DNA from: JBBRDU01 sp038230335
Lineage (GTDB): Bacteria; Verrucomicrobiota; Verrucomicrobiia; Chthoniobacterales; UBA10450
Assembly (NCBI GenBank): GCA_038230335.1
Contig: JBBRNL010000011.1
Location: 23,117-87,116, forward strand
DNA: 64,000 bases
Direction of reading: 5' to 3'
A program made the position numbers and the translations under genes. Shown here one piece after another: positions 26,264 to 35,465 of the stretch. The number at the start of each line of letters is the position of its first letter. Position 1 is the stretch's first letter. The notes under the pieces were generated by a model. It searched no databases. It saw nothing but the letters and a program-made list of their open reading frames with translations, and was not told the DNA's origin.

Positions 26264-28171
26264 CTATGACGCGGAAAGCTGTTCCAGCTCGGCCCAGCGA
26301 CGATAGAGACGTGCGACACTGGCTTTCGCTTCGTCGAGTTGTGTGACCAGTTGCGGCGCTTCCGCCGCGCGCGTCGCGTAAAACTCAGGATCATTCAGCT
26401 GAGCTTCGATGCTTTGCACACCTGCTTCGGCCAGGTGAATGGCGGCTTCCATCCCTTCCAGTTCCCGCTGTTCTTTAAAAGAGCGCTTGCGCGCAGCCGC
26501 GACTGACTTCCGCGCCAGCTCAGCCCTTCTCGGCTCTGCTGGCGGCGGCGATTGAAAAGCTTTCCGGGCGCGCTCGTCTCGCACTTGCTTGTTCTCCAGG
26601 TAATAGGAAAAATTTCCCGGCGTAACAAAGAGCCCATCCTCCTCAAACGCCACAATCTGGTCGCAAATTCGATCCAGAAAAAAGCGATCGTGACTTACGA
26701 CCAGCGCGCTCCCTTCGAAATCAACCAGGGCTTCCTCCAGGATGCGCAAGCTCGCCAGGTCCAGATCGTTGGTCGGTTCATCGAGCACGAGAATATTTCC
26801 GCCGCGTTTCAGCACTTTGGCCAGCATGAGCCGAGCGCGCTCGCCACCGGAGAGGAGGTCGACGCGTTCGCTCGCCCGACTATCGGCAAATAAAAATCGG
26901 CGCAGATAACTGCGCACGCTCAGGGCCTGGCCGCCGAAATATACAGTGCCGTCGGTGTCTTCCACTTCTTCCATGACGGTGCCAGTGCCATCGAGCTGCA
27001 TGCGCGATTGATCGATGTAATTGAAAACAATTTTCTTGCCCACTTTGGCCGTTCCCTCGTCGGGCGGGCGTTCTCCCAGGCAGATCCGCAGCAGAGTCGT
27101 CTTGCCCACACCGTTACGGCCGACAATGCCGGTGCATTGCCCCGGACGGAGGGACAAGGTGAGCTTGCGAAATAACCAACGGGCCGTGTCGCCTTCCCCC
27201 ACATGCGCGCCGGCATTAACCAGCTCAATGCCGGTGTTGCCCATCTCGGGCGCGCGCGGGATGAGCAGATCCATTTCACGCTCTTCCGGCGGCGCTTCCA
27301 ATCCCGCCACTTCGTAAAAGGTGTCGAGGCGGTGCCGCGATTTTGATCGCTGCGCGCGCACCCCCGCCCGGACGTACTCCAATTCGGCGCGGATGAAACG
27401 CTGGCGGCGGCGCTCCGATTGCTCCGCGATCTGCTGCCGAACAGCCTTCGCTTCCAGATACATCTTGTAGTTGCCCGGATGCGAAAAGCAGCGGCCATCC
27501 GCCAACTCGATGATGCGCGTCGCAATGACGTCGAGGAAGTAACGGTCGTGTGTCACGAAAATGACGGCGCCTGGAAAGTTCCCGAGGAACTTTTCCAGCC
27601 AAAGAATGGATTCGGAATCAAGATGGTTGGTGGGCTCATCCAGGAGCAACAAATCGGGTTGTGCCACGAGCGCGCGGCAAAGCGCGACGCGCCGCTTTTC
27701 GCCGCCCGAGAGCGGGCCCACCACAGCGTCGAGTGGGGGCGCATAGAGCGCGGTCACGATTGATTTCAAGCGCGCATCGAGATTCCAGCCGTCCGCCAGT
27801 TCGATTTCATGCTGCAACTCGCCCAGCTCCGCGTCGCTCCCCTCGCCGGCCTCGTAGCGGCGCAGCCACTCCATCAAATCCGCCGCACCCGACACGATGT
27901 TTTCACGCACGGTCGATCGATCGTCGAGCTCGAATTCCTGCGGCAAATAACCCACGCGCAGGCCCCGGCGACGGACCACTTCACCACTATCGGCTTCCTG
28001 TTCGCCGCTCAGAATTTTGAGAAGCGTCGTCTTGCCCGATCCGTTGCGGCCAACCAATCCTACTTTTTCCCCCGCGGCCACGGCAAGGGTCGCGGCCGAC
28101 AGCAATTGTTGGTGACCATACGCAACCCGCACTTCGTTAGCCGATAAAAGCGCGGGAGCAACGGAAGCCAT
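26264..28171 (-). CDS. ABC-F family ATPase (Uup-like)
   Basis: The 635-residue protein has two ABC domains. The first carries G-R-N-G-S-G-K-T-T (Walker A), L-S-G-G-E-K-R-R-V-A and L-L-L-D-E-P-T-N-H-L-D; the second G-R-N-G-V-G-K-T-T, L-S-G-G-E-R-A-R and L-V-L-D-E-P-T-N-D-L-D. There are no membrane spans, and a coiled-coil C-terminus (about 560-635) follows, as in Uup. ABC-F proteins act on ribosomes rather than as transporters. The C-terminal extension and domain layout favour Uup over EttA. Confidence 0.92.
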   Translation of the reverse strand: MASVAPALLSANEVRVAYGHQQLLSAATLAVAAGEKVGLVGRNGSGKTTLLKILSGEQEADSGEVVRRRGLRVGYLPQEFELDDRSTVRENIVSGAADLMEWLRRYEAGEGSDAELGELQHEIELADGWNLDARLKSIVTALYAPPLDAVVGPLSGGEKRRVALCRALVAQPDLLLLDEPTNHLDSESILWLEKFLGNFPGAVIFVTHDRYFLDVIATRIIELADGRCFSHPGNYKMYLEAKAVRQQIAEQSERRRQRFIRAELEYVRAGVRAQRSKSRHRLDTFYEVAGLEAPPEEREMDLLIPRAPEMGNTGIELVNAGAHVGEGDTARWLFRKLTLSLRPGQCTGIVGRNGVGKTTLLRICLGERPPDEGTAKVGKKIVFNYIDQSRMQLDGTGTVMEEVEDTDGTVYFGGQALSVRSYLRRFLFADSRASERVDLLSGGERARLMLAKVLKRGGNILVLDEPTNDLDLASLRILEEALVDFEGSALVVSHDRFFLDRICDQIVAFEEDGLFVTPGNFSYYLENKQVRDERARKAFQSPPPAEPRRAELARKSVAAARKRSFKEQRELEGMEAAIHLAEAGVQSIEAQLNDPEFYATRAAEAPQLVTQLDEAKASVARLYRRWAELEQLSAS

Positions 28172-28348
28172 CGGTCATCTTAGCACGCGAGATCATACAA
28201 GTGAAAATGCCGTGGGCAATCCGGCAAAACCTCTTTCGTCACCCTCGCTCGAGCCGCCGGGCGGACATGGCGAAAGAGCATCCGCTTGATGCCAGGCCAA
28301 AGTATCTGGCCATGAGGAGGAACGACCACATAAGCTGAAGCTTCTCTA

Positions 28349-29074
28349 ATGCTGCCCGATCACTACGCCACGCTTGGTCTGGACCGCCGCTGCACCCTTG
28401 GGCAAATTCGCGCCGCCTATCGCCTGCTCGCGGCGCAACATCATCCTGATCGCAATCCAGATTCGCCCGAGGCTCCGCTGCGCATGCAGGAATTGAACGC
28501 CGCCCATGAAACGCTCGGCGATACGCGACGTCGTCGCACCTACGACCGTGATCGGGACGAGAGCCGCCAGGAATCCAGGAAACCGGGAAGTCGGATTGAG
28601 CGCAACGTATCCCAGGTCGTTCACCTGCCCATCGAGGCGTTCTTTCGCGGCACGGCCCTGGAAGTGCGCGTAAACGATCCCGCTAACCCGGACGGAGCCG
28701 AGACCTACCGTCTCGATATTCCTGCTGAAACCGCGCCGGGTTGCCGTTTTCGTCTGGCACGAAGAGGCGCATTCGCGGGCGGCACTGTTCAAGTGAGAGT
28801 CAAGCCGTTGCCTGGCTACCGCTTCAAGGCGCGCGGATCAGATCTGCGCTGCGATCTGCGCGTCAGCGCGCAACGCGCCACGCAAGGCGGGAGCGAAGCG
28901 ATGCCCGGCCCGAGAGGGCAAATGGTTCGAGTAGAGATACCAGCCCGCGTGGCACGCGGCGAAGTGCTTCGGGTTCGGGGCGAAGGCCTGCCCAAGCCGC
29001 GCGGCGGTCGCGGCGATCTATTGGTTCGGATTATGTATCGTCCGGCCGTACACGTTTCGCGCTCTGCCAGATAA
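28349..29074 (+). CDS. J-domain co-chaperone (CbpA/DnaJ-like)
   Basis: The 241-residue protein begins with a J domain including Y-A-T-L-G-L, R-A-A-Y-R-L-L-A and the H-P-D tripeptide at about residue 31-33. It is followed by a DnaJ C-terminal substrate-binding domain with L-P-I-E-A-F-F-R-G and two beta-barrel segments. There is no zinc-finger (C-x-x-C-x-G-x-G) region, as in CbpA-type proteins. It should stimulate DnaK ATPase. The gene is monocistronic. Confidence 0.9.
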   Translation: MLPDHYATLGLDRRCTLGQIRAAYRLLAAQHHPDRNPDSPEAPLRMQELNAAHETLGDTRRRRTYDRDRDESRQESRKPGSRIERNVSQVVHLPIEAFFRGTALEVRVNDPANPDGAETYRLDIPAETAPGCRFRLARRGAFAGGTVQVRVKPLPGYRFKARGSDLRCDLRVSAQRATQGGSEAMPGPRGQMVRVEIPARVARGEVLRVRGEGLPKPRGGRGDLLVRIMYRPAVHVSRSAR

Positions 29075-29259
29075 AATTTTACAGTGCGCCTTCCATTTTA
29101 AGCTAAGCCGATTCCAGACACGTCCCGTGGTGGAACGACCTCTCCGAGAGCGTTGTTAGAACCAAACCGCCGAAGGCGCCTGACCACTATCGTTTTGTTC
29201 GGTCCCGCGCGCAAAGCATCGCTCTCTTGTCCCTAACGACTATTCAGCCGGTATAATCA

Positions 29260-29287
29260 ATTAAGATGCTATCCTGGTCGTCTTAAT
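29260..29287. promoter_or_regulatory. inverted repeat upstream of the Rrf2 regulator gene
   Basis: ATTAAGA (29260-29266) and TCTTAAT (29281-29287) form a 7-bp perfect inverted repeat with 14 bases between. Its arms lie 46-73 bases upstream of the GTG start of the Rrf2 gene, where an autoregulatory operator would be expected. A second pair TGTTAG / CTAACA occurs at 29751-29756 and 29770-29775, between the regulator gene and the next one. Whether Rrf2 binds either is unknown. Confidence 0.4.
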
Positions 29288-29332
29288 CAAAAACGACTTG
29301 CTTCACTGATTGTATCTAATATCGTAACAGTC

Positions 29333-29749
29333 GTGGCAGTCAACACCCAGTTCGCGATCGCCGTCCATATCATGACCGCCCTGGCTTACAGCCGGGAACG
29401 GGATGTCACATCGACGTGGCTGGCCGGCAGTGTGAACACCAGTCCGAGTTTTGTGCGGCGCGTCCTGGCCAAGCTCTCCAGGGCGGGGTTGGTCGAGACG
29501 GCTACGGGCAAGAACGGCGCCTGCTGGCTGGCGCGGCGGCCCCGGGACATTTCACTTCTCGAAGTCTACCGCGCGGTGGACGGCCCCAAGGTCTTTGCTA
29601 TTCACGCCTATAAACCACACCGGTCTTGCCGGGTCAGTTGCAATATCAAGTCGGCCTTGGAGACAGTTCTGCGCCGCTCCCAGACATCCATGGAAGCGAG
29701 CCTGGACAAGATTAGTCTGGAAACCGTCCTTTCCGACTTGAAGAAGTAA
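29333..29749 (+). CDS. Rrf2 family transcriptional regulator
   Basis: The 138-residue protein has the Rrf2 winged-helix core: F-A-I-A-V-H-I-M-T-A-L-A-Y, then N-T-S-P-S-F-V-R-R-V-L-A-K-L-S-R-A-G-L-V near residue 35-55. Only two closely spaced cysteines (S-C-R-V-S-C) appear in the sensor region, so an iron-sulfur cluster of the IscR type with three cysteines is unlikely; it is closer to YwnA-like members. The start is GTG at 29333. It precedes an SDR gene and a stress operon, and Rrf2 genes often control a neighbouring SDR. Confidence 0.88.
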   Translation: MAVNTQFAIAVHIMTALAYSRERDVTSTWLAGSVNTSPSFVRRVLAKLSRAGLVETATGKNGACWLARRPRDISLLEVYRAVDGPKVFAIHAYKPHRSCRVSCNIKSALETVLRRSQTSMEASLDKISLETVLSDLKK

Positions 29750-29800
29750 GTGTTAGCGCTTAATTGATACTAACAGAATTACAATAAGATTCAGAATCAA

Positions 29801-30091
29801 ATGAAATACAAAAACAACGAACCTAACTGCGAGCGGCTCGATAACGTCGCCGCCGCATCCTGCCGAAAATTGAAGAGAGGCCTCGCGCGCCTGAAAGAGG
29901 CCATTCAATCGCAATACAGCAACGCCTTCCCCGGGCGCCTTGACTCGATTGAACGCGCCCTCGCCGAGGCCGAAGCCTCCGCCTGGTCGACGCCGTTTCC
30001 TTCGCTCTTCTTCCCCCCACTCGCCCGGATCCGCCTCGATGAACTTGGAGCAACGGCCACGACAAATCCGGTATTCTTTGAACGCTCCTAA
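29801..30091 (+). CDS. small basic/acidic protein of unknown function
   Basis: A 96-residue frame starts at ATG 29801, 51 bases after the Rrf2 gene and 24 bases before the SDR gene on the same strand. It has an amphipathic helical N-terminal half (R-K-L-K-R-G-L-A-R-L-K-E-A-I) and a Pro/Phe-rich tail. I recognise no family. Codon use and its tight place between two coding genes support it as a real gene of the same transcript. Confidence 0.55.
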   Translation: MKYKNNEPNCERLDNVAAASCRKLKRGLARLKEAIQSQYSNAFPGRLDSIERALAEAEASAWSTPFPSLFFPPLARIRLDELGATATTNPVFFERS

Positions 30092-30115
30092 ACTCAAACC
30101 CGCAACTCTTTAGAA

Positions 30116-30853
30116 ATGAACGACAAAAAAATCGCATTGGTCACTGGCGCTAATAAGGGCATCGGCCTCGAAACGGTTCGCCAACTTTCCCAACAAAACA
30201 TTACCGTTCTCCTCGGCGCTCGTGATCTGGCCAAGGGCGAAGCGGCCGCCCGCGAGCTGCGCAAGGAAGGACATGGACAGGACGTTCGCGCCCTACAAAT
30301 CGACGTGAACAAGCCAGACAGCATTGGTAAAGCGGTTGCGCAGGTGGAGCGCGATTTCGGTCGCCTCGATATTCTGATCAATAACGCTGGCGTGCTTATC
30401 GACGACTACGACAAGAAAGTCAGCGAGCAGTCGCTCGACACTTGGCGCACGACGTTCCAGACAAACCTCTTCGGCCTCATTGAGACCACCCAAGCCTTCC
30501 TGCCGTTGCTTCGGAAAAGTGAGGCTGGGAGAATCGTCAACCTCTCAAGCATTCTCGGGTCGATCACCTATCACGCGACTCCGGGTTCGCCCGTCTACGA
30601 CTTCAAAGTTCCGGCCTACAACGTCTCCAAGGCAGCGGTCAACGCTTACACGGTACAGCTCGCCTACGAGTTGAAAGATTCCAAGATCAAGGTGAACGCG
30701 GCTCACCCGGGTTGGGTTAAGACCGACCTCGGCGGAGACGGCGCCACCATGGAAATTCCGGACGGTGCGAGGACGGGTGTGGCTCTGGCCACGATCGGGG
30801 AGAACGGTCCGAACGGTGCCTTTCAGCATATGGGCGAGACAATCCCCTGGTAA
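30116..30853 (+). CDS. short-chain dehydrogenase/reductase
   Basis: The 245-residue protein is a classical SDR: V-T-G-A-N-K-G-I-G at residues 9-17 (cofactor loop), D-V-N near 63, N-N-A-G near 90, and the catalytic Y-N-V-S-K pair near residue 168. It resembles carbonyl-reductase-like SDRs that use NADPH. Substrate unknown. It is directly downstream of the Rrf2 regulator and the small protein and 16 bases upstream of the HtrA gene, consistent with one operon under Rrf2 control. Confidence 0.92.
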   Translation: MNDKKIALVTGANKGIGLETVRQLSQQNITVLLGARDLAKGEAAARELRKEGHGQDVRALQIDVNKPDSIGKAVAQVERDFGRLDILINNAGVLIDDYDKKVSEQSLDTWRTTFQTNLFGLIETTQAFLPLLRKSEAGRIVNLSSILGSITYHATPGSPVYDFKVPAYNVSKAAVNAYTVQLAYELKDSKIKVNAAHPGWVKTDLGGDGATMEIPDGARTGVALATIGENGPNGAFQHMGETIPW

Positions 30854-30869
30854 GACGAATCCTCTTACG

Positions 30870-31925
30870 ATGAACGACGCAACCCTCAGCCCTCCACCGC
30901 GATCCGCCCAACTGGTCCCCGCCTTTAGCGAAGGCCAGCAGCTCCTCCATCGCGCCACTGATTTATCGCAGGAGGACAGTCACCTGCTGGACGATTACTC
31001 GAAAACCATCGCCGCAGTGGTCCGGCGAGTCACCCCAAGTGTCGTTAACATTCGTGTCGTCAGCGGAGAGCGTGGACAGGGCGGCGGGTCGGGCTTCCTC
31101 CTCGCGCGGGATGGATTCATCCTAACGAACGATCACGTCGTGCATGGCGCGCGCGAGATTGATGTGACCTTGCACGATGCGCGGGTTTATCCCGCGCAGC
31201 TCATTGGCACTGATCCGGAGACGGATTTGGCCGTCATCCGCATCGATGCCCCCGATATTCAACATGCGCGGCTGGCCGACTCATCTCTTATTTCTGTAGG
31301 GCAAATCGCCGTCGCAGTCGGTTCGCCTTACGGATTTCAGCAAACGGTCACGGCCGGAATTGTGAGCGCGCTTGGACGCTCCATGCGGTCGGCTTCCGGG
31401 CGCCTCATGGACGAAATCATCCAGACCGACGCGGCCTTGAATCCAGGCAACTCGGGCGGGCCCCTCCTGAACAGCGCAGGCGAAGTGATCGGCGTCAATA
31501 CGGCGGTCATCCTGCCGGCCCAGGGAATTTGCTTCGCCATCGCCAGTAACACCGCACATTTCGTGGCCGGTTGGCTGATCAAAGATGGCCGTGTTCGCCG
31601 AAGTTCGATTGGTCTGGCCGGCCAGAACGTGCCTTTGCACCCGCGAGTTGTTCGGTTTCACAAACTGCCGGCCCACCACGGAGTTTTAGTCATGGAAGTG
31701 GAACCGGGCGGGCCCGCGGCCATCGCAGGTCTAAAACCGGGCGATACGGTTGTCGGTTTCAAAGGTCAGGCGGTGGCTCGCGTGGACGACCTGCATAAGC
31801 AGCTGGTGGCTGCGGAGATCGGAGTATCGTCTCCCGTGATGTTTCTGCGCGAAACCGAAAAGCTCTTTTGCATGATCACGCCGGGCGAGCTTCCTCCCGC
31901 AGAATCTCGCCGCGAAACGCGCTGA
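30870..31925 (+). CDS. HtrA-like serine protease without a signal peptide
   Basis: From the ATG at 30870 the protein has 351 residues. The triad is seen as His89 in L-T-N-D-H-V, Asp119 in E-T-D-L-A-V-I and Ser195 in N-P-G-N-S-G-G-P-L; a single PDZ domain covers about 260-335. Unlike DegP/DegQ it has neither a signal peptide nor an N-terminal membrane span, so a cytoplasmic location is inferred. It lies in a run SDR-HtrA-thioredoxin-DUF5069, suggesting a stress role. The Leu-Thr of L-T-N-D is encoded inside a CCTAACGA motif. Confidence 0.9.
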   Translation: MNDATLSPPPRSAQLVPAFSEGQQLLHRATDLSQEDSHLLDDYSKTIAAVVRRVTPSVVNIRVVSGERGQGGGSGFLLARDGFILTNDHVVHGAREIDVTLHDARVYPAQLIGTDPETDLAVIRIDAPDIQHARLADSSLISVGQIAVAVGSPYGFQQTVTAGIVSALGRSMRSASGRLMDEIIQTDAALNPGNSGGPLLNSAGEVIGVNTAVILPAQGICFAIASNTAHFVAGWLIKDGRVRRSSIGLAGQNVPLHPRVVRFHKLPAHHGVLVMEVEPGGPAAIAGLKPGDTVVGFKGQAVARVDDLHKQLVAAEIGVSSPVMFLRETEKLFCMITPGELPPAESRRETR

Positions 31926-31951
31926 CCGCATTCTCGTAACAGAAGGAATCC

Positions 31952-32287
31952 ATGAACGAACCGATCAACATCAATGAAGCCAGCTTTGAAAAAGCTGTCA
32001 TTAAATCACCCATTCCCGTGCTGGTGGATTTCTGGGCGCCCTGGTGCGGCCCTTGTAAAATGATCGGCCCGCTGCTCGATGAGATCGCGAAGGAAAGCGG
32101 CGACCGTTTCCGCATCGCCAAGGTCAACATCGATGACGATCCCACCTTGATGCAGCGCTTCAACGTCCGCGCCGTTCCCACTCTCCTCTTTTTCAGTGGC
32201 GGAGAAGTGCGCGACCAGCTCGTAGGCGGCGCTCCCAAAAAGACAATCCTGGAAAAGCTGGAAGCGCTCGCCGCAGCCGTGGCCTAA
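31952..32287 (+). CDS. trxA: thioredoxin
   Basis: The 111-residue protein is a standard thioredoxin with F-W-A-P-W-C-G-P-C-K at residues 28-36, the catalytic dithiol, and the cis-proline region V-R-A-V-P-T-L near residue 75. It reduces disulfides in the cytosol with thioredoxin reductase. It is 26 bases after the HtrA gene and 18 bases before a DUF5069 gene, so it belongs to the same transcript. Confidence 0.95.
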   Translation: MNEPININEASFEKAVIKSPIPVLVDFWAPWCGPCKMIGPLLDEIAKESGDRFRIAKVNIDDDPTLMQRFNVRAVPTLLFFSGGEVRDQLVGGAPKKTILEKLEALAAAVA

Positions 32288-32305
32288 CGATACTCAAACT
32301 TATAC

Positions 32306-32782
32306 ATGACCCATACAATGACAAAACCTGCGGAATCCTCAGCGCCCGATCTGACCAAACGTCCTCCACGCAGCCCACGCTCCCGCCTTGGCGGATACGC
32401 TATCCTGCCGCGCATGCTCGACAAAGGTCGTGCTGAAATTGCCGGTCAGAATGGCGAATTCAAATACAACTGCCCGCTCGATCAGCATATCGTCAACTTC
32501 CTCGGACTCGACGCGGGCCGACTGCGCGAGCAGCTGGCCACGGGCAAAGGCGATGGTGAAATCCTGGAATGGATTAACGCCAACGCGAAACACAAACGCA
32601 CGCCATGGGAGATCGAGCAGTGGAGCGATTTCCAGCAGCGCCGCGGACCGGACAGCGACACGGAGACGCTGCAGTATTTCGCTGAAACAGTCGCCAAATT
32701 CAGCCAGACGCGAGAAGACATCAAAACGTGGGCCGATCTGCTGGACCTCGACGATCACTGTACCTTCGGCGGCAAAGCCTGA
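32306..32782 (+). CDS. DUF5069 protein (copy 1)
   Basis: The 158-residue protein matches DUF5069, a family found mainly in Verrucomicrobiota and Planctomycetota. It has R-P-P-R-S-P-R-x-R-L-G-G-Y, R-M-L-D-K-G-R-A-E-I-A-G, and a C-terminal D-L-L-D-L-D-D-H. About half of its residues are identical to the second copy at 45263-45724 by eye. The function is unknown. It ends the SDR-HtrA-thioredoxin operon. Confidence 0.93.
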   Translation: MTHTMTKPAESSAPDLTKRPPRSPRSRLGGYAILPRMLDKGRAEIAGQNGEFKYNCPLDQHIVNFLGLDAGRLREQLATGKGDGEILEWINANAKHKRTPWEIEQWSDFQQRRGPDSDTETLQYFAETVAKFSQTREDIKTWADLLDLDDHCTFGGKA

Positions 32783-32966
32783 CGTAGTTTGTCGGCCACT
32801 GCGCCTGGCGTGCTCGGTTAAAGCACAAGATCGGTCTGCTCCACGCTCGGCCCGCAGGTGCAGTCGCCTATTTCTTATGCGTTTCTAAAATATGAAGCGA
32901 GAGATGCGTTAGACATTCGAAAAACACCTTGTCGGCACGCGCGCCATTAAGATAATCGGAGCGCCC

Positions 32967-34388
32967 ATGCTTTTTAACTCGCTCACGTTCGTCGTCTTCT
33001 TTGCCGTCGTGGTGAGCCTGTATTGGTCTCTTCGCTCATGGAACGGACGCAAGAACCTGCTCCTGGTCGCCAGCTACATTTTCTACGGCGCATGGAATCC
33101 GCCCTTCGCCGCCCTCCTTTTCGGGACGACAGCCATGGATTTTTATCTGGGGCGACAAATGGCCAAAGAGCAAAGGCCCGGCGCGCGCAAGGTCTGGCTC
33201 GTCATCAGCGTGGCCGTGAACCTGAGCATGCTCGGATTTTTTAAGTACGGAAACTTTTTGCTCGAGAATTTCCAATGGGCTTTGGCCCGCAGCGGCATTG
33301 CCTATCAGCCTCCCCATCTCGATGTTTTTCTTCCCATCGGAATTTCGTTCTACACCTTCCATTCGCTCTCTTACACACTCGACATCTTTCGCGGCGTGAT
33401 GGGGCCGACGCGATCCCTGCGTGACTTCGCCCTCGCCGTCTCCTTCTTTCCGCAGCTCGTGGCCGGGCCAATCGTGCGTGCGGGAGATTTCCTGCCGCAG
33501 TTGCAGGCGCCGCCCAAGCCGCAGAAAGGCCGCTTTTTGTGGGGTCTGCTGCTCATGACGCTTGGCCTTTTCGAGAAGGTCGTTCTCGCTGACACGATGC
33601 TCGCGGGTTCGGCGGATCGAATCTTCGGCTACGCCGGACCGTTGGTCGCGCTTGATTCGTGGGTCGGCGTCGTCGCCTTCGCGGGGCAGATCTTTTTCGA
33701 CTTCGCCGGTTATTCGATTTGCGCCATTGGCGCTGCGCTCTGCCTCGGCTTTCATCTCAAGGATAATTTCCGTTTCCCGTACGCCGCCGTCTGCTTCTCC
33801 GATTTTTGGCGACGATGGCATATCTCGCTTTCTACGTTTCTGCGCGACTACCTTTACATCCCGCTCGGGGGCAATCGCTTCGGCGCCGGTCGTGCCATGA
33901 TCAATCTCATTATTGTCATGTTTATCGGCGGGCTTTGGCATGGCGCTGCCTGGACCTTCGTTGTCTGGGGTCTGTTGCACGGTTCCTATCTTGCGCTCGA
34001 GCGTTTGGCCCGGGCGGTCGTGCAACCGAAAGCTTGGATGGAAAACTTTGCCGTTGAACTTTCGATGGGTCTCGCCACCTACGCCGCTGTCTGTATCGCG
34101 TGGGTTTTCTTTCGCGCCTCCGATTTCACAAGCGCGAGCCGCCTCCTGCACGGCATGTTCGGCACGCATGCTCAGGGGGACATGATTCTCTCCACGCGCG
34201 AGATGCTTCAGGTCGGAATCGTGACGCTCGGCATGTTCATCGCGCACTGGTCACTTCGGGAGACGTCCATCGAAGCGGCCGTCCTGCGTCTTCCACGCTG
34301 GGTCGTCACGACGGCGTGGGCGTTTATGGCTTGCGCGATCATTCTTACGCAGGGAAAAAGCAATGCATTCATCTACTTCCAATTTTGA
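32967..34388 (+). CDS. MBOAT family O-acyltransferase (AlgI-like)
   Basis: The 473-residue multi-span membrane protein belongs to the MBOAT family. Characteristic features are F-W-R-R-W-H-I-S-L-S-T-F-L-R-D-Y near residue 285 and the catalytic His in G-L-W-H-G-A-A-W near residue 322. AlgI-type members transfer acetyl groups across the inner membrane to exopolysaccharides or lipids. The following gene, an SGNH-like protein, overlaps it by 26 bases, as AlgI-type proteins often pair with an extracytoplasmic SGNH acetyltransferase. Confidence 0.93.
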   Translation: MLFNSLTFVVFFAVVVSLYWSLRSWNGRKNLLLVASYIFYGAWNPPFAALLFGTTAMDFYLGRQMAKEQRPGARKVWLVISVAVNLSMLGFFKYGNFLLENFQWALARSGIAYQPPHLDVFLPIGISFYTFHSLSYTLDIFRGVMGPTRSLRDFALAVSFFPQLVAGPIVRAGDFLPQLQAPPKPQKGRFLWGLLLMTLGLFEKVVLADTMLAGSADRIFGYAGPLVALDSWVGVVAFAGQIFFDFAGYSICAIGAALCLGFHLKDNFRFPYAAVCFSDFWRRWHISLSTFLRDYLYIPLGGNRFGAGRAMINLIIVMFIGGLWHGAAWTFVVWGLLHGSYLALERLARAVVQPKAWMENFAVELSMGLATYAAVCIAWVFFRASDFTSASRLLHGMFGTHAQGDMILSTREMLQVGIVTLGMFIAHWSLRETSIEAAVLRLPRWVVTTAWAFMACAIILTQGKSNAFIYFQF

Positions 34389-35433
34389 GCGTCCCATCCC
34401 CGCGCTGCCTTGGCGCGGGATCGCGGTCGCGGTAATTGCGTTCGTGCTCGTAGCCACGGCCGTCTGGGAAGTGCGCTGCCGGGCCGTCGGTTATGCACCG
34501 ACTCTGAACGACACGGAAGACCTCTGGACCCAGGCCCGGCAACGCGTCAAGCCTGAGTCAATCGTCGTCATCGGCGACTCGCGCCCCTTCTTCGATCTCG
34601 ATTTAAACGAACTCGAACATGGCCTCGGCCAGCGTCCTATTCAGCTCGCCCAACCGGGGAGTTGCGCATATCCCGTCCTGGCCGACCTGGTCGCAGACGA
34701 GCGTTTCCACGGCACGATCATTTGCAGTATCGTCCCGCGAATGTTCTTCGCTCCGGGCGGTCCGCCCATGGAGAACTCGCGGAAGGCCGTGAAGCGATAC
34801 CATGGTCAAACCCTGGCACAACGTTTCAGTCATGCCTTAACCATACCCTTGGAAGAAAGCGTCGCTTTTCTGAAGGACAGGGACCTGACCCTTGAATCGT
34901 TGCTCAAGGAATTGCCTATTCCTGACCGCCCGGGCGCACTCATCCCTCCGCAGACGCCGCCTTATTTTTGTTCGGTCGATCGGGAGCGCCGCGCCCGCAT
35001 GATCGAGAGCGCCGCACATCCGGGACCATTACAGACACGGATTGCACAAGGCTGGATTCCGCTCTTCACGCCGCCACCGCCGCCAAGTTTCGTTCCGAAA
35101 GAGGTCTTCGCGCAAAGGATGAAAGATGCGATGGAAGGGCGGTTCCGTGACACCACCGCGGCGGTTGAAAAATTGCGGGCCCGCGGCGGCAAAATCATTT
35201 TCGTTCGGTTCCCTGTAAACGGGGAACTGAAAGTCATCGAAGACCGTGACACACCCCGCAACGGAATCTGGCAAACGCTGTTGCAGCGCACCGCAGCTCC
35301 CGGCATTTACTTCGAAGATTTTCCCGAACTCGCAAGCTTCACCTGCCCCGAATTGTCGCATCTTTCCGCCGGCGATTCGGTTGAGTTTACGAAACGGCTC
35401 GTGCCGCATCTGCGGACGGCGCTTGGGATGTAG
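34363..35433 (+). CDS. SGNH-like membrane-anchored protein, MBOAT partner
   Basis: The 356-residue protein has one N-terminal transmembrane anchor (about residues 20-37). It then shows block I of SGNH hydrolases, V-V-I-G-D-S-R near residue 68, and a C-terminal D/H block as L-S-H-L-S-A-G near 335. The N and G blocks between are less clear. Together with the overlapping MBOAT gene it probably forms a two-protein O-acetyltransferase, the SGNH domain placing acetyl groups on an exported polymer. That is inference from context and weak motifs. Confidence 0.75.
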   Translation: MHSSTSNFERPIPALPWRGIAVAVIAFVLVATAVWEVRCRAVGYAPTLNDTEDLWTQARQRVKPESIVVIGDSRPFFDLDLNELEHGLGQRPIQLAQPGSCAYPVLADLVADERFHGTIICSIVPRMFFAPGGPPMENSRKAVKRYHGQTLAQRFSHALTIPLEESVAFLKDRDLTLESLLKELPIPDRPGALIPPQTPPYFCSVDRERRARMIESAAHPGPLQTRIAQGWIPLFTPPPPPSFVPKEVFAQRMKDAMEGRFRDTTAAVEKLRARGGKIIFVRFPVNGELKVIEDRDTPRNGIWQTLLQRTAAPGIYFEDFPELASFTCPELSHLSAGDSVEFTKRLVPHLRTALGM

Positions 35434-35465
35434 AGAGATCAGCGATTCGCGGCCGCGCGGACCGA

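Noticed and set aside
29074..29259. Possible tRNA or small RNA
   Set aside because: No cloverleaf could be folded by eye; only the CCTAACGAC motif and promoter-like sequence are present.
33036..34247. 403-residue minus-strand frame inside the MBOAT gene
   Set aside because: Charged, low-complexity antisense translation of a well-supported membrane protein.
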